This document shows positions 17,883 to 25,836 of a stretch of DNA of 64,000 nucleotides, one piece after another. Within the stretch, counting starts at the first letter, position 1. Every line of letters starts with the position of its first letter. A program made the position numbers and the translations under genes. Source of the stretch: Opitutales bacterium (GTDB taxonomy: Bacteria > Verrucomicrobiota > Verrucomicrobiia > Opitutales > UBA2995); assembly GCA_022824405.1 (NCBI GenBank), contig JAJDZZ010000019.1:1-64000 (forward strand). The letters are read 5' to 3'. The notes under the pieces were generated by a model, which was not told the DNA's origin, did no database searches, and saw only the letters and a program-made list of their open reading frames with translations.

Positions 17883-18704
17883 ATGAAAGTACCCATTGAA
17901 GATTATTTTGAAGACATCCTGGGCAAAGCGGCCCGCGGATTGGGGTTAAGCGCCTCTCAGATAGCAGACCAGACCGGATTGTCGCGGGATGCCATTGGGA
18001 AGGCTTTGCGAGGCGAGTTCAATGAGGATCACGTCCGCCGCTTGGCCGGTCCCCTCCGTCTGGACGCGGAAGCCTTGGTTGCGGCAGGCCGAAAGACTTG
18101 GTATCCCAATGAGGTGGATTTGGAAGGCTTGGCCCTGTTCAACACCGTTTATGGAGACATGACGGTAAACGCATTTGTGGTTTGGGATCCGGCCACCGGC
18201 GAGGCAGGCATTTTCGATACCGGAGCCGAGGCCGGAGCCATGCTGACTTTCATCGAAGGAAAAAACCTGACCGTGAAATCGCTTTTCATCACCCATACCC
18301 ATGGAGACCACATTGCTGCCGTGGACCAAGTGGTGGCAGCGTATTCCTGCCCCGTTTTTGTGGGGGAAGGGGAAAGGTCGACCATAGGGCAATCCTTCTC
18401 CCCCGGGAAAGGGTTCAACCTCGGTTCGCTCGAGATTGAAACCCGATTGACCTGGGGGCATGCCCGCGGGGGAATATCTTATTGCATCCAAGGCCTGAAG
18501 CGGCCCGTGGCCATAGTGGGAGACGCTTTGTTTGCCCAGTCAATGGGCGGGGGGATGGTGTCCTATCGCGACGCCCTGGAAACCAACCGGAAGGCCCTGT
18601 TTACCCTGCCGGACGATACGGTGGTCTGCCCCGGGCACGGCCCCATGACTTCCATCGGTGAGGAAAAGAGGGTCAATCCCTTCTTCCCGGAATTCAAAGG
18701 CTGA
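17883..18704 (+). CDS. MBL-fold hydrolase with N-terminal HTH-like region
   Basis: A 273-residue protein. Residues about 10-65 resemble an XRE-type helix-turn-helix (SASQIADQTGLSRDAIGKAL). The rest is a glyoxalase II-like metallo-beta-lactamase fold with the metal motif THTHGDH near 136-142, a later His in TWGHARG, GDALF, and a closing PGHGPM. All expected dinuclear-metal ligands seem present. Some glyoxalase II enzymes and their relatives act on thioesters, but the substrate here is unknown. The HTH could make it an enzyme-coupled regulator or may only be a dimerisation region. The start ATG is at 17883; no good ribosome-binding site precedes it. Confidence 0.85.
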   Translation: MKVPIEDYFEDILGKAARGLGLSASQIADQTGLSRDAIGKALRGEFNEDHVRRLAGPLRLDAEALVAAGRKTWYPNEVDLEGLALFNTVYGDMTVNAFVVWDPATGEAGIFDTGAEAGAMLTFIEGKNLTVKSLFITHTHGDHIAAVDQVVAAYSCPVFVGEGERSTIGQSFSPGKGFNLGSLEIETRLTWGHARGGISYCIQGLKRPVAIVGDALFAQSMGGGMVSYRDALETNRKALFTLPDDTVVCPGHGPMTSIGEEKRVNPFFPEFKG

Positions 18705-18876
18705 CCACGAAGCGATTAGCCACAAAAAGCACCAAAGGCTCAAAAAGGCAGGCCAAAGTAATTGACTCTCGCAGAGAACGCGAAGGACGCCAAGAGGAGG
18801 GAGGATAGGCGCCCGGGGGCGCCGATTAGGAATTGGGGTGAGGGATCACGATCAAGATTACATGGATAGGAACGGA

Positions 18877-19851
18877 TCATTCAAATCCTGTCGATCCTGT
18901 GCATCCATGTTCAATTCTTAACCCTCTTCTGCCTTTCCGGAGTTGGGTCAGAAGGCCGCGGCGGGGACTGAGGATCCAGGCCAGGCAGAATAACAGGAAG
19001 CCAGCCACCACCATGGCGCCGGCTGGGGAACAATTCAACCAGGTTGCCAAGTGAAGTCCGGCCAGGGCGTAGAGGGCCGAAAAGACAGCCGACATAATGA
19101 GAATATGGGCCAGGCGGTCGGACAGCAACGACCCGGTAACGCTGGGCAAAATGAGCATGGCGATAACCAAAATGGCCCCGACCGATTCAAACGAGAACAC
19201 GATCACCACCGAAAGGCTCAGCATGAGGCCGTAATGAACCCAGCGGGCCGGTATTCCCAGTGAGGTGGCCAGGACCGGATCGAAGGAGGTCACCACGGCT
19301 TCCTTGTAAAACAATAGGAGCAATACGAGCAGGCCGAACAAGGTGACCGCCATACGTAGAACCGGGATCGGGACTTCCATTCCAAGAAGAGCAAAACTCT
19401 CGGCAAAATAGACAAAGCCTATTTCCCCATACAGGACGCATTCGAGGTCCAGGTCCACCTGATCGGCGTAGAGGGCAATCAGAATGACCCCGATAGAGAA
19501 CAAGGTGGTGAAAGTGACCCCCAGGGCCGCATCCGGCTTTACGCGGGTATTGCGGTGTATGAATTCGATCAGCCAAACGGCAAACAATCCGGCCCCGACC
19601 GCGCCTACCATCATGAGGCCGCTGGAACGGGAGGTAGACAAAAGAAAAGCCACCGCTATGCCGGGGAGGACGCTGTGGCTGATGGCGTCCCCCACCAGGG
19701 CCATGCGCCGGAGAACGAGGAAACTTCCCACCAGGCCGCAGGCCGCATTGACCAGGAAACCCATGATCACAATCCAAAGGGAACTTTCCCAGGCCTCCGT
19801 CCAAGGGGCTCTGAAGAACGACACGATATCGAACGGAGGAATCATTTTCAT
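18877..19851 (-). CDS. ytgD: Metal ABC transporter permease, YtgD/TroD-like
   Basis: A 324-residue ABC-3 family inner-membrane permease with about eight to nine hydrophobic segments and the family hallmark region LVGSFLVLRRMALVGDAISHSVLPGIA near residues 40-66. It forms the manganese/zinc/iron import channel with the YtgCR-like permease encoded just upstream (4-bp ATGA overlap, 19848-19851). The last ten codons (HGCTGSTGFE) and the TGA stop are derived from a dispersed ATGGATGCACAGGATCGACA tag, so the native C-terminus has probably been replaced. The end of the protein is therefore not conserved and is likely tolerated because it is cytoplasmic. Confidence 0.92.
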   Translation of the reverse strand: MKMIPPFDIVSFFRAPWTEAWESSLWIVIMGFLVNAACGLVGSFLVLRRMALVGDAISHSVLPGIAVAFLLSTSRSSGLMMVGAVGAGLFAVWLIEFIHRNTRVKPDAALGVTFTTLFSIGVILIALYADQVDLDLECVLYGEIGFVYFAESFALLGMEVPIPVLRMAVTLFGLLVLLLLFYKEAVVTSFDPVLATSLGIPARWVHYGLMLSLSVVIVFSFESVGAILVIAMLILPSVTGSLLSDRLAHILIMSAVFSALYALAGLHLATWLNCSPAGAMVVAGFLLFCLAWILSPRRGLLTQLRKGRRGLRIEHGCTGSTGFE

Positions 19852-21317
19852 CGGGAAGGACCGGCCAAAGGCGTTTTGCTGAGGTCCTGCAGGCTGGGTA
19901 TGAGTTTCCCATGCGGGTCCCGGGTCGGATAATTGAGACGGCGTTCCAGTTGTCGCACGATGTCTTCACCCAACAGGTGCTCGATTTCCTCGGCATCGTC
20001 GTGAACGTGGTCGGGTTGGTACCGTACCGATTCGGTTAGGTAGAGTTCCCACAACCGGTGGTTGCGCACGATACGGCAGGCCGTCTCCCACCCGGAGGGA
20101 GTGAGAAAAAGCTTTCTTTCCCGATCCGGGAGGGCCTCGGGATCCGGCTCATCCATGGAAGCAAAGCCCCGCCGCACCAATTGCCGGATTTCCTTTTCCA
20201 CTTCCGAGGGGGAGAGTTTTCTCCGGTTCTGCAACGCTTTCACCGGGATGCCGTCAATGGAGAAAGCATTCTTTTCCCGAACGTGGTAGACGGCCTTGAG
20301 GGTATTTTCTATTTGGATGCGCCGGTCACGGGAGAGGTTGCGAATCCATCGGGGAATGATGCCGTAACGATTGGAGAAAAGGAGGGCCAGGGCGAAAAGC
20401 GTACTTGCCGCAACTATTATGAAGGGGCCGGTGGGCAAGCTGTTGCCCAGGTAGGAGAAGAATGCGCCTGCTACCCCGGCGCCCATACCGAAAAGGCTGG
20501 CGTAAATGAGCATGCGGTGCATCCGGTCGGTCAGAAGGAATGCGGTGGCAGCCGGGGTAATGAGGAGGGCCGAGACCAGGACAACGCCCACCGCTTGCAA
20601 GGCTATGACCACGGATAAGGCCAACAATAGCATGATCAGATAATGAAAGAACCGGGCGGACAGCCCCAGCGCCTGGGCGAAACCGAAATCAAAACTGGTT
20701 ACGAGAAATTCCTTGTAAAACAGGACGATTGCGAGGAGGGAAAGTATGGTTACAATGCCGATCATCCATAGATCCTCGGCGCTGAGGGCGGCGGCCTGAC
20801 CGAACAGAAACTTGTCGAGGCCGGCTTTGTTGGCGGTAGGCAGTTGCTGGATCATGGTGAATAGGCAAATCCCCAAAGCATAAAACCCCGAAAGCACCAA
20901 GCCCATTGCGCTGTCCTCTTTTATGTGCGTGGTGGTGTGAATCCAATGAACCACCACAGTGCCCAGTAAACCGGCAAGGGTGGCGCCCACAAAAATGGCC
21001 CAGGGGTTTTTTGTCATGGTCCAGAGGAAGCCCAATGCCACCCCGGGCAGCACCGCATGACTAAGGGTGTCCCCCATCAGGGAGAGTTTGCGCACCACGA
21101 TAAAACTACCCAGCAGCCCGCAACAGGTTCCCAAAAACAGGGAAGCAGTCAGAGTGTAGCGCAAGGAGGGATCGCGCAGGGAAAAAAACCGGATCAGTTG
21201 ATCCCAGAAACGGGTATCGGAAAGATCACCGATTTTTGCGGCGGAGAGATCTCCGGCGGTCAGCAGGAGCAATCCGCCCGCCAGGGCCAGGGCCCGGTAT
21301 GGATGGTTTGGATGCAC
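19848..21317 (-). CDS. ytgCR: Metal ABC permease fused to DtxR-type repressor (YtgCR-like)
   Basis: About 489 residues. The N-terminal ~320 form an ABC-3 permease with GLLGSFIVVRKLSLMGDTLSHAVLPG and about eight membrane segments. Residues about 329-475 form a complete DtxR/MntR-like module: a winged helix, then RLWELYLTESVRY and a metal-binding/dimerisation segment ending DPHGKLIPS. This is the layout of chlamydial YtgCR, which is processed to release the YtgR repressor. I chose the GTG at 21317 because the open frame upstream (to a TTG at 21386) is encoded by a palindromic element. The cognate operators are probably the two palindromes at 22190 and 23682. The fusion is clear; proteolytic release is only by analogy. 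Confidence 0.92.
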   Translation of the reverse strand: MHPNHPYRALALAGGLLLLTAGDLSAAKIGDLSDTRFWDQLIRFFSLRDPSLRYTLTASLFLGTCCGLLGSFIVVRKLSLMGDTLSHAVLPGVALGFLWTMTKNPWAIFVGATLAGLLGTVVVHWIHTTTHIKEDSAMGLVLSGFYALGICLFTMIQQLPTANKAGLDKFLFGQAAALSAEDLWMIGIVTILSLLAIVLFYKEFLVTSFDFGFAQALGLSARFFHYLIMLLLALSVVIALQAVGVVLVSALLITPAATAFLLTDRMHRMLIYASLFGMGAGVAGAFFSYLGNSLPTGPFIIVAASTLFALALLFSNRYGIIPRWIRNLSRDRRIQIENTLKAVYHVREKNAFSIDGIPVKALQNRRKLSPSEVEKEIRQLVRRGFASMDEPDPEALPDRERKLFLTPSGWETACRIVRNHRLWELYLTESVRYQPDHVHDDAEEIEHLLGEDIVRQLERRLNYPTRDPHGKLIPSLQDLSKTPLAGPSR

Positions 21318-21379
21318 TAGCCCGCATCGGTGCCGGTATTCCGGAGCGCAGTAGAAAATTTGTGAGACATGCGGGCTAG
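21317..21379. repeat. Short palindromic element bridging ytgB stop and ytgCR start
   Basis: A 63-bp unit bounded by the perfect 11-bp inverted repeat CTAGCCCGCAT / ATGCGGGCTAG. The interior shares TTCTACTGCGCTCCGG with the long elements at 15188 and 26633. Its left terminal TAG (minus strand) is the stop codon of the ATPase gene, and its far terminal G contributes to the GTG start of the permease. Confidence 0.8.
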
Positions 21380-22164
21380 GGTCCAACGGGCAGGTTTTCC
21401 TTTTCCTGGCTGAGGCTATCCGCTACCTGGGACAGGATGGTCAGCCGCCCGCCGTAGGTGGCCTGGAGTTTTTCATAAGTGAAAACCTCATCGGTGGGAC
21501 CATAATCCACCATCCGCATGTTGAGCAGCAGCAGCATATCGAAATATTTCCGGGCCGTGGTCAGGTCGTGGTGAACGACCATCAGTGTCTTCCCCTGGGC
21601 CCGCAATTGGCTCAGGATGTTGACAATGGCGCTTTCCGTTGCCACGTCCACCCCGGCAAACGGTTCGTCCAACAGGTAGAGATCACTTTCCTGGGCCAGC
21701 GCCCTGGCCAGAAACACCCGTTGCTGTTGCCCCCCGGAAAGATTGGAAATCTGGCGGTTGGCATAGGGCAGCATCTGAACTTTTTCCAGGCAGGCCCGAG
21801 CCACCTCCCGGTCCGCTTTTCCAGGGCGTTTGAGCCATCCCAGGCGACCGTAGCGTCCCATCAGAACGACGTCCCTGACATTGACCGGAAAGTCCCAATC
21901 GACCGATTCCCGCTGGGGGACATAACCCACGCGCTTGGCGTTGTTCCGATACGGTTTGCCAAAAATTTTTACCCACCCGCTGCTGGGAGGGGCAAGGCCC
22001 AGAATGGCTTTGATCAAGGTCGATTTTCCTGCCCCGTTCGGCCCGACAATTCCGACTAACCGGCCGGACGGAACTACCAGGTCAATGCCGTAGAGCACGG
22101 GTTTTTTGTGGTAGGCTACCGTGAGGTCGTGAATCTCCAGGGGTGGAGGGGTTTGCGGCGACAT
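21376..22164 (-). CDS. ytgB: Metal ABC transporter ATP-binding protein, YtgB/TroB-like
   Basis: A 262-residue ABC ATPase. Seen: Walker A GPNGAGKST near 40-48, a Q-loop in VPQRESVDW, signature LSGGQQQRV, Walker B LYLLDEPFAGVD, and the switch His in MVVHHDL. It energises uptake by the adjacent permeases. The YVPQRESVDWDFPV and NVRDVVLMGRYGRLGW segments are characteristic of Mn/Zn/Fe chelate importers of the ZnuC/MntB type. The stop codon is supplied by the palindromic element at 21317-21379. Two inverted repeats lie directly upstream (22170-22185 and 22190-22209), so this gene probably has its own metal-responsive promoter. Confidence 0.95.
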   Translation of the reverse strand: MSPQTPPPLEIHDLTVAYHKKPVLYGIDLVVPSGRLVGIVGPNGAGKSTLIKAILGLAPPSSGWVKIFGKPYRNNAKRVGYVPQRESVDWDFPVNVRDVVLMGRYGRLGWLKRPGKADREVARACLEKVQMLPYANRQISNLSGGQQQRVFLARALAQESDLYLLDEPFAGVDVATESAIVNILSQLRAQGKTLMVVHHDLTTARKYFDMLLLLNMRMVDYGPTDEVFTYEKLQATYGGRLTILSQVADSLSQEKENLPVGP

Positions 22165-22169
22165 AACAG

Positions 22170-22185
22170 TTTCTATCAGTAGAAA
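22170..22185. promoter_or_regulatory. Inverted repeat beside the ytgB operator
   Basis: TTTCTATCAGTAGAAA has perfect 6-bp arms around a 4-bp spacer, the same geometry as the neighbouring TTTTGA-N4-TCAAAA palindrome, and lies 6 bp upstream of the ytgB start. It could be a second, weaker operator or an mRNA hairpin at the ribosome-binding site. Confidence 0.45.
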
Positions 22186-22189
22186 TTGA

Positions 22190-22209
22190 AATTTTGATTA
22201 GTCAAAATT
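22190..22209. promoter_or_regulatory. Candidate DtxR/YtgR operator upstream of ytgB
   Basis: AATTTTGATTAGTCAAAATT has perfect 8-bp arms around TTAG. The same core, with the spacer in the opposite orientation (CTAA), occurs at 23682-23699 upstream of the substrate-binding protein gene. Two matching palindromes at the two promoters of one metal-transport locus that also encodes a DtxR module strongly suggest the repressor's binding site. Confidence 0.75.
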
Positions 22210-22255
22210 GCCTTGATAAAAATACCTGAAAGGTTGAGGGGCAAGTCAATTTGGG

Positions 22256-22353
22256 AGAAAAGGGTCAGCCCTAGAATTTTGGTATCTCGATCCTTTGATT
22301 AGGCAACTGCGTCTCGCATCGATACCAAAATTCAAGGGCTGACCCTTTTCTCG
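22256..22353. repeat. Long imperfect palindrome (GGGTCAGCCCT type)
   Basis: The left arm AGAAAAGGGTCAGCCCTAGA continues into ATTTTGGTATC. The right arm is its near-perfect reverse complement (GATACCAAAATTC then AAGGGCTGACCCTTTTCT). The loop is about 38 bp. It lies between the HAD gene and ytgB and overlaps the last codons of the HAD gene. The GGGTCA...CTTGAAT ends resemble palindromes that accompany RAYT transposases. It may also stop or process the upstream transcript. Confidence 0.75.
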
Positions 22354-22769
22354 CCCAGGACGGGTGTTCCCGAGTTTGGAACGACTTGAATGGCCCGGTC
22401 ATCCCACAGTTCGATCATGTTGAAATCTTTTGCGTCGGTCACATCGAGATCGGGCAGGCCTTGTTTTTTGAGCCAGGCCTTTACCGGGGGAATTCCGTGG
22501 GGAATCCCGGCCCTGGCGGTAACAATTTTTACCTTTATGCCCTGGGCGATCCATTCTTTTACCCGGTTCATCATGGGCTCCACGGGCTGGCCGATGTGAT
22601 ATGCGTCCACCCAGGTACCATCTTGGGCCAGGGTTCCGTCCAGATCTACGCCGATCCAGGGTCGGTTGGAAGGGGATGAGCGGGGAGGGGCGCCCTCAAA
22701 ATTCCGGTCCTGGAGGAATGTTTCGGCTCTGGGGCGCCGGGAAAAGAATTGCCTTAATCGCGCAAGCAT
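22332..22769 (-). CDS. Small HAD-superfamily phosphatase-like protein
   Basis: A 145-residue protein with the HAD nucleophile motif VDLDGTLAQDG (Asp42, Asp44), a motif II-like VTARAG segment, and a closing ELWDDRAIQVVPN. The length suits minimal HAD proteins without a cap. Its function is unknown; nucleotide or sugar phosphatase activity is possible. It lies 11 bp after the substrate-binding protein gene and is presumably co-transcribed with it, an unusual insertion in a metal-transport locus. The last residues (GEKRVSP) and the stop codon are encoded by one arm of the palindrome at 22256-22353, so the original 3' end has likely been remodelled. Confidence 0.8.
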   Translation of the reverse strand: MLARLRQFFSRRPRAETFLQDRNFEGAPPRSSPSNRPWIGVDLDGTLAQDGTWVDAYHIGQPVEPMMNRVKEWIAQGIKVKIVTARAGIPHGIPPVKAWLKKQGLPDLDVTDAKDFNMIELWDDRAIQVVPNSGTPVLGEKRVSP

Positions 22770-22780
22770 ATCTCCGAGCG

Positions 22781-23683
22781 CTATTTCAGCGCATCCACGA
22801 TACGGTAGACATTGTGTTTGATCATTCCCTCATAGGTGCCCAGGTCATAGGTATCTCCATGGCGGGTTTCGGTTGTACCGGGAATGCCCATGGCATCGGA
22901 ATACAATTCTCCTCCAATTCTTACACCGGCGTCGCGGCTGATGCTTTCAATGGCGGCAGGAGCCACGGTGGATTCAACGAAGATGGCCCGGACCCCATTT
23001 TGCTCGATAAAATCGACCATTTTAACCACGTCGGCCAAACCGGCCTCGCTAGCCGTCGAAATGCCCTGCACCCCCACTACCTGAAACCCGTAGGCCAGGC
23101 CAAAATAATTGAAGGCATCGTGGCTGGTTACCAGAATGCGGGCCGATGGAGGGATCTGGCCCACCGCTTCGGTGGCCCAGTCGTGAATGGCCTGGAATTC
23201 CCTTTGCACCCGGTCCCCGTTTGCGGCAAAAAATTTTGCCAGGGAAGGGTCGGCTTGGCTCAGGCCGTCCACCACCACCCCAATGGCATATTGCCACAAA
23301 GTGGGGTCGAACCATACGTGGGGATCGTAATTCCCTGCAAATTCGGGAGGTTCCAGCAAGCGGGCCTCAGGTATGGCGGCGGTGACGGCATAAACCGCTT
23401 TCCCCTTTCCCTCCAGCTTTTCCAGGACGTCTCCAATTTTTCCCTCCAGAAACAATCCGTTGTAAAATATCACCTGGGCGCGTTGCAGGTTTTGGATATC
23501 GCTGGGCTTGGCCTTGTAGAGGTGGGGATCCACTCCCGGGTTCATCATCCCGGTGAGGTGGATCCTGTCGCCTCCAATGTCTTCTACCAGGTCCGTGATC
23601 ATGGTGGTGGTGGTTACAACCCGTATTTTCCCGTCCAGTGAAAGCCCTGCCAGAAGCAGAGTTAGGCTAATAAAAATTTTCAT
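22781..23683 (-). CDS. ytgA: Metal ABC transporter substrate-binding protein, YtgA/TroA-like
   Basis: A 300-residue periplasmic metal-binding protein with a short Sec signal (MKIFISLTLLLAGLSLDG). The cluster A-1 fold is indicated by VTTTTMITDLVEDIGGD, the MNPGVDPHLYKAKPSD motif with a ligand His, DPHVWFDP with the second His, and TSHDAFNYFG with the third. The PGVDPHLY form is that of Treponema TroA, which binds Zn/Mn; the exact metal cannot be read from sequence. No ribosome-binding site precedes the ATG, and the candidate operator overlaps the first two bases of the start codon, so the message may be leaderless or very short-leadered. Confidence 0.93.
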   Translation of the reverse strand: MKIFISLTLLLAGLSLDGKIRVVTTTTMITDLVEDIGGDRIHLTGMMNPGVDPHLYKAKPSDIQNLQRAQVIFYNGLFLEGKIGDVLEKLEGKGKAVYAVTAAIPEARLLEPPEFAGNYDPHVWFDPTLWQYAIGVVVDGLSQADPSLAKFFAANGDRVQREFQAIHDWATEAVGQIPPSARILVTSHDAFNYFGLAYGFQVVGVQGISTASEAGLADVVKMVDFIEQNGVRAIFVESTVAPAAIESISRDAGVRIGGELYSDAMGIPGTTETRHGDTYDLGTYEGMIKHNVYRIVDALK

Positions 23684-23699
23684 TTTGACTAATCAAAAT
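23682..23699. promoter_or_regulatory. Candidate DtxR/YtgR operator overlapping the ytgA start codon
   Basis: ATTTTGACTAATCAAAAT has perfect 7-bp arms around CTAA and matches the palindrome at 22190-22209. On the minus strand its last two bases are the A and T of the ytgA ATG. Binding here would block initiation if transcription starts at or very near the start codon. Confidence 0.7.
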
Positions 23700-23712
23700 A
23701 GGTCCCATACAG

Positions 23713-23782
23713 AAAAGGGGGTCAAGCCTTGAATCGGTTGACTCCGCAAGCTACGTCAAGATTGCAAGGCATGACCCCGACG
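23713..23782. repeat. GGGTCAAGCCTTGAAT palindromic repeat, copy A
   Basis: About 70 bp that recur almost identically at 36522-36590. The ends form an imperfect inverted repeat (GGGGTCAAGCCTTGAATC against GATTGCAAGGCATGACCCC) around TTGACTCCGCAAGC. It lies between ytgA and the convergent end of the acetolactate synthase gene. Confidence 0.8.
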
Positions 23783-23804
23783 ATAGTCGCGGAGATTGCG
23801 GAAG

Positions 23805-25613
23805 CTAGAGGCTGTCCCCTTTTTCCAGTTTAACCTGTTGATCCGGGGTGAGGATCATATCGTCCACGGTCCGGCCGGCCGGAATCATGGGCAAAACGTG
23901 TTCGCTATAGGGAACGATCACGTCGAGGACGTAAGGTCCGTCGTGGTCCAGCATTTCCCCGACGGCGTCAAGCAACTCTTCTTTTTTGTGGACGCGGCGA
24001 GCCTTGATGCCAAATCCCTGGGAGATCTTAACGTAATCGGGATAGAGTCCCGGGAGGTTATCCGGGCTGCCGATATTGTTGGGATCGCCCAGAATAGTCT
24101 GGGCTCTCACCCCCTCGTAGAAGCGATCCTCCCATTGAACGACCATGCCAAGGTGCTGGTTATTCAGGATCATGGCTTTGGCGTGGATCTTTTCGACCTC
24201 CGCGGTGGCCAGTTCCTGGATGTTCATGAGAAAGGAGCCATCTCCGTCGATGTCGATCACCTGGCGGTCCGGGCGGGCGATTTTGGCGCCCAGGGCGGCT
24301 GGATAGCCGAAGCCCATGGTGCCCAATCCGAGGGAGCTGAGGAAACTGCGAGGATGCCGGAAATTATAGTATTGGGGGGCCCACATCTGGTGTTGTCCGA
24401 CCCCGGTGGTGATGATGGCTTCACCATTGGTCAGTTGGTAGAGCGCTTCGACCGCTTCCTGGGGAAGGATGTGGGGGCTCGCCTCGTAGGTGAAGGGGAA
24501 TTCTTCCTTCCAATTGTTGATTTTTGTGTGCCACGCGCTCAGGTCAGGGGCTTTGAACCTTCTTTCGGCCATGAGTTCCAGCATGCGGTGCAGGGCGTAT
24601 TTCAGGTCCGATTGGATGGGGTATTGAACGATTTTGTTTTTGTGGTGTTCGGAGCGGTCGATATCGATGTGAACGATCTGGGCGTGTTCGGCGAATTTGC
24701 TCACCAATCCGGTCACGCGGTCGTCGAACCTGGCCCCGAATGCGAAAAGCGCGTCGGACTCAGCCACGGCATAGTTGGCCGTGACCGTTCCATGCATACC
24801 CAACCATTTCATGGAAAGGTCGTCCGTTTCCGGATAGGCTCCCACCCCCATCAAGGTTGTGGTAATGGGAATACCGGTACGCTGAACGAACCGGTAGAGT
24901 TCCTCCGAGGCATTGGAGGAAATGACCCCGCCGCCGACGTAGAGAACCGGTTTGCTGGATTCTTCGATCAGGTCGATAACTTCGATGAGTTCTCTATCCG
25001 GGGCCTTCTTATGGGGATGGTAACCTATGAGGTCCAGGGTCTCGGAAAATTCGGGGATGGTCCGTTTCTGCTGAACGTCTTTGGGGATATCGATGAGAAC
25101 GGGTCCGGGTCGGCCGGTTGAGGCTATGAAAAAGGCTTCTTGTACGATTTTCGGGATTTCGGCCGCATCCAGTACCAGGTAGCTGTGCTTTACCGCGGAC
25201 AGGGTCATCCCGAAAACATCCGTTTCCTGGAATGCGCTCTTGCCAATGAGATGTTGGGGAACTTGGCCGGTGATGGCGATGAGCGGAATACTGTCCATGA
25301 AGCAATCGGCGATGGCCGTGAGCAGGTTGGTTGCCCCGGGTCCGCTGGTTGCCATACATACGCCCGGTTTCCCCGTGGCACGGGCATAACCCGCCGCCAT
25401 AAATCCCCCGCCCTGTTCAAAGCGCGGCAGGATGGTGCGAATTTCGTCTTGCCGCCGGACCAGGGACTGATGCATTTCCATGGATGCCCCGCCCGGATAG
25501 GCAAACACCGTATCCACCCCCTGGCGCAGCAGGGCTTCCACCAGGATGTCGGCTCCGATCATGGCTGTTGATTTTTGTGGGGCGACCGTCGGGTTTTGGG
25601 AGGTGCTACTCAT
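23805..25613 (-). CDS. ilvB: Acetolactate synthase large (catalytic) subunit
   Basis: A 602-residue thiamine-diphosphate enzyme that condenses two pyruvates, or pyruvate and 2-oxobutyrate, in branched-chain amino-acid synthesis. Seen: an N-terminal catalytic-Glu region ([14 protein letters not shown]), [21 protein letters not shown], the biosynthetic-type marker [12 protein letters not shown], and a C-terminal TPP motif [17 protein letters not shown] with [16 protein letters not shown]. Length and FAD-site region fit the anabolic IlvB/IlvI class. No small regulatory subunit (IlvN/H) or ilvC lies next to it, so these are elsewhere in the genome. The ~220-bp leader holds repeats and no obvious attenuator. 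Confidence 0.96.
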   Translation of the reverse strand: MSSTSQNPTVAPQKSTAMIGADILVEALLRQGVDTVFAYPGGASMEMHQSLVRRQDEIRTILPRFEQGGGFMAAGYARATGKPGVCMATSGPGATNLLTAIADCFMDSIPLIAITGQVPQHLIGKSAFQETDVFGMTLSAVKHSYLVLDAAEIPKIVQEAFFIASTGRPGPVLIDIPKDVQQKRTIPEFSETLDLIGYHPHKKAPDRELIEVIDLIEESSKPVLYVGGGVISSNASEELYRFVQRTGIPITTTLMGVGAYPETDDLSMKWLGMHGTVTANYAVAESDALFAFGARFDDRVTGLVSKFAEHAQIVHIDIDRSEHHKNKIVQYPIQSDLKYALHRMLELMAERRFKAPDLSAWHTKINNWKEEFPFTYEASPHILPQEAVEALYQLTNGEAIITTGVGQHQMWAPQYYNFRHPRSFLSSLGLGTMGFGYPAALGAKIARPDRQVIDIDGDGSFLMNIQELATAEVEKIHAKAMILNNQHLGMVVQWEDRFYEGVRAQTILGDPNNIGSPDNLPGLYPDYVKISQGFGIKARRVHKKEELLDAVGEMLDHDGPYVLDVIVPYSEHVLPMIPAGRTVDDMILTPDQQVKLEKGDSL

Positions 25614-25732
25614 AGTATTGGATCTCCGTGTATCCGGATTTTGAGAGAATTCCAGCCGAAACTAGGGCTTGAGCGCGGAGGTGCAACCCAAATAGGGAAG
25701 GATGAATAATCGTGATCGAAAGGAACGGAGTG

Positions 25733-25803
25733 GTGGAATTATGGAATTATGGATTGAAGGAATGATGGATTTATGGAATGAGGAAGTGATGGAAGAAGGA
25801 ATA
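25733..25803. repeat. Degenerate ATGGAAT-type tandem repeat
   Basis: The stretch is built of imperfect units such as GGAATTATGGA, GGAATGATGGA and GGAATGAGGAAGTGATGGA. Just upstream (25703-25730) is a copy of the GGATGAATAATCGTGATCG tag. It lies in the divergent spacer between ilvB and the YmdB-like gene and has no coding support. Confidence 0.6.
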
Positions 25804-25836
25804 GACCACGGACTACCAGCCACCAGGCGCTGAATC

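Noticed and set aside
23796-25121. Plus-strand open frame of 441 codons opposite acetolactate synthase
   Set aside because: Antisense shadow; composition is unlike a protein family and no ribosome-binding site or partner is seen.
25614-25836. T-box or leader-peptide attenuator for ilvB
   Set aside because: No T-box core, no run of branched-chain codons and no terminator pair could be seen; the spacer is mostly dispersed and tandem repeats.
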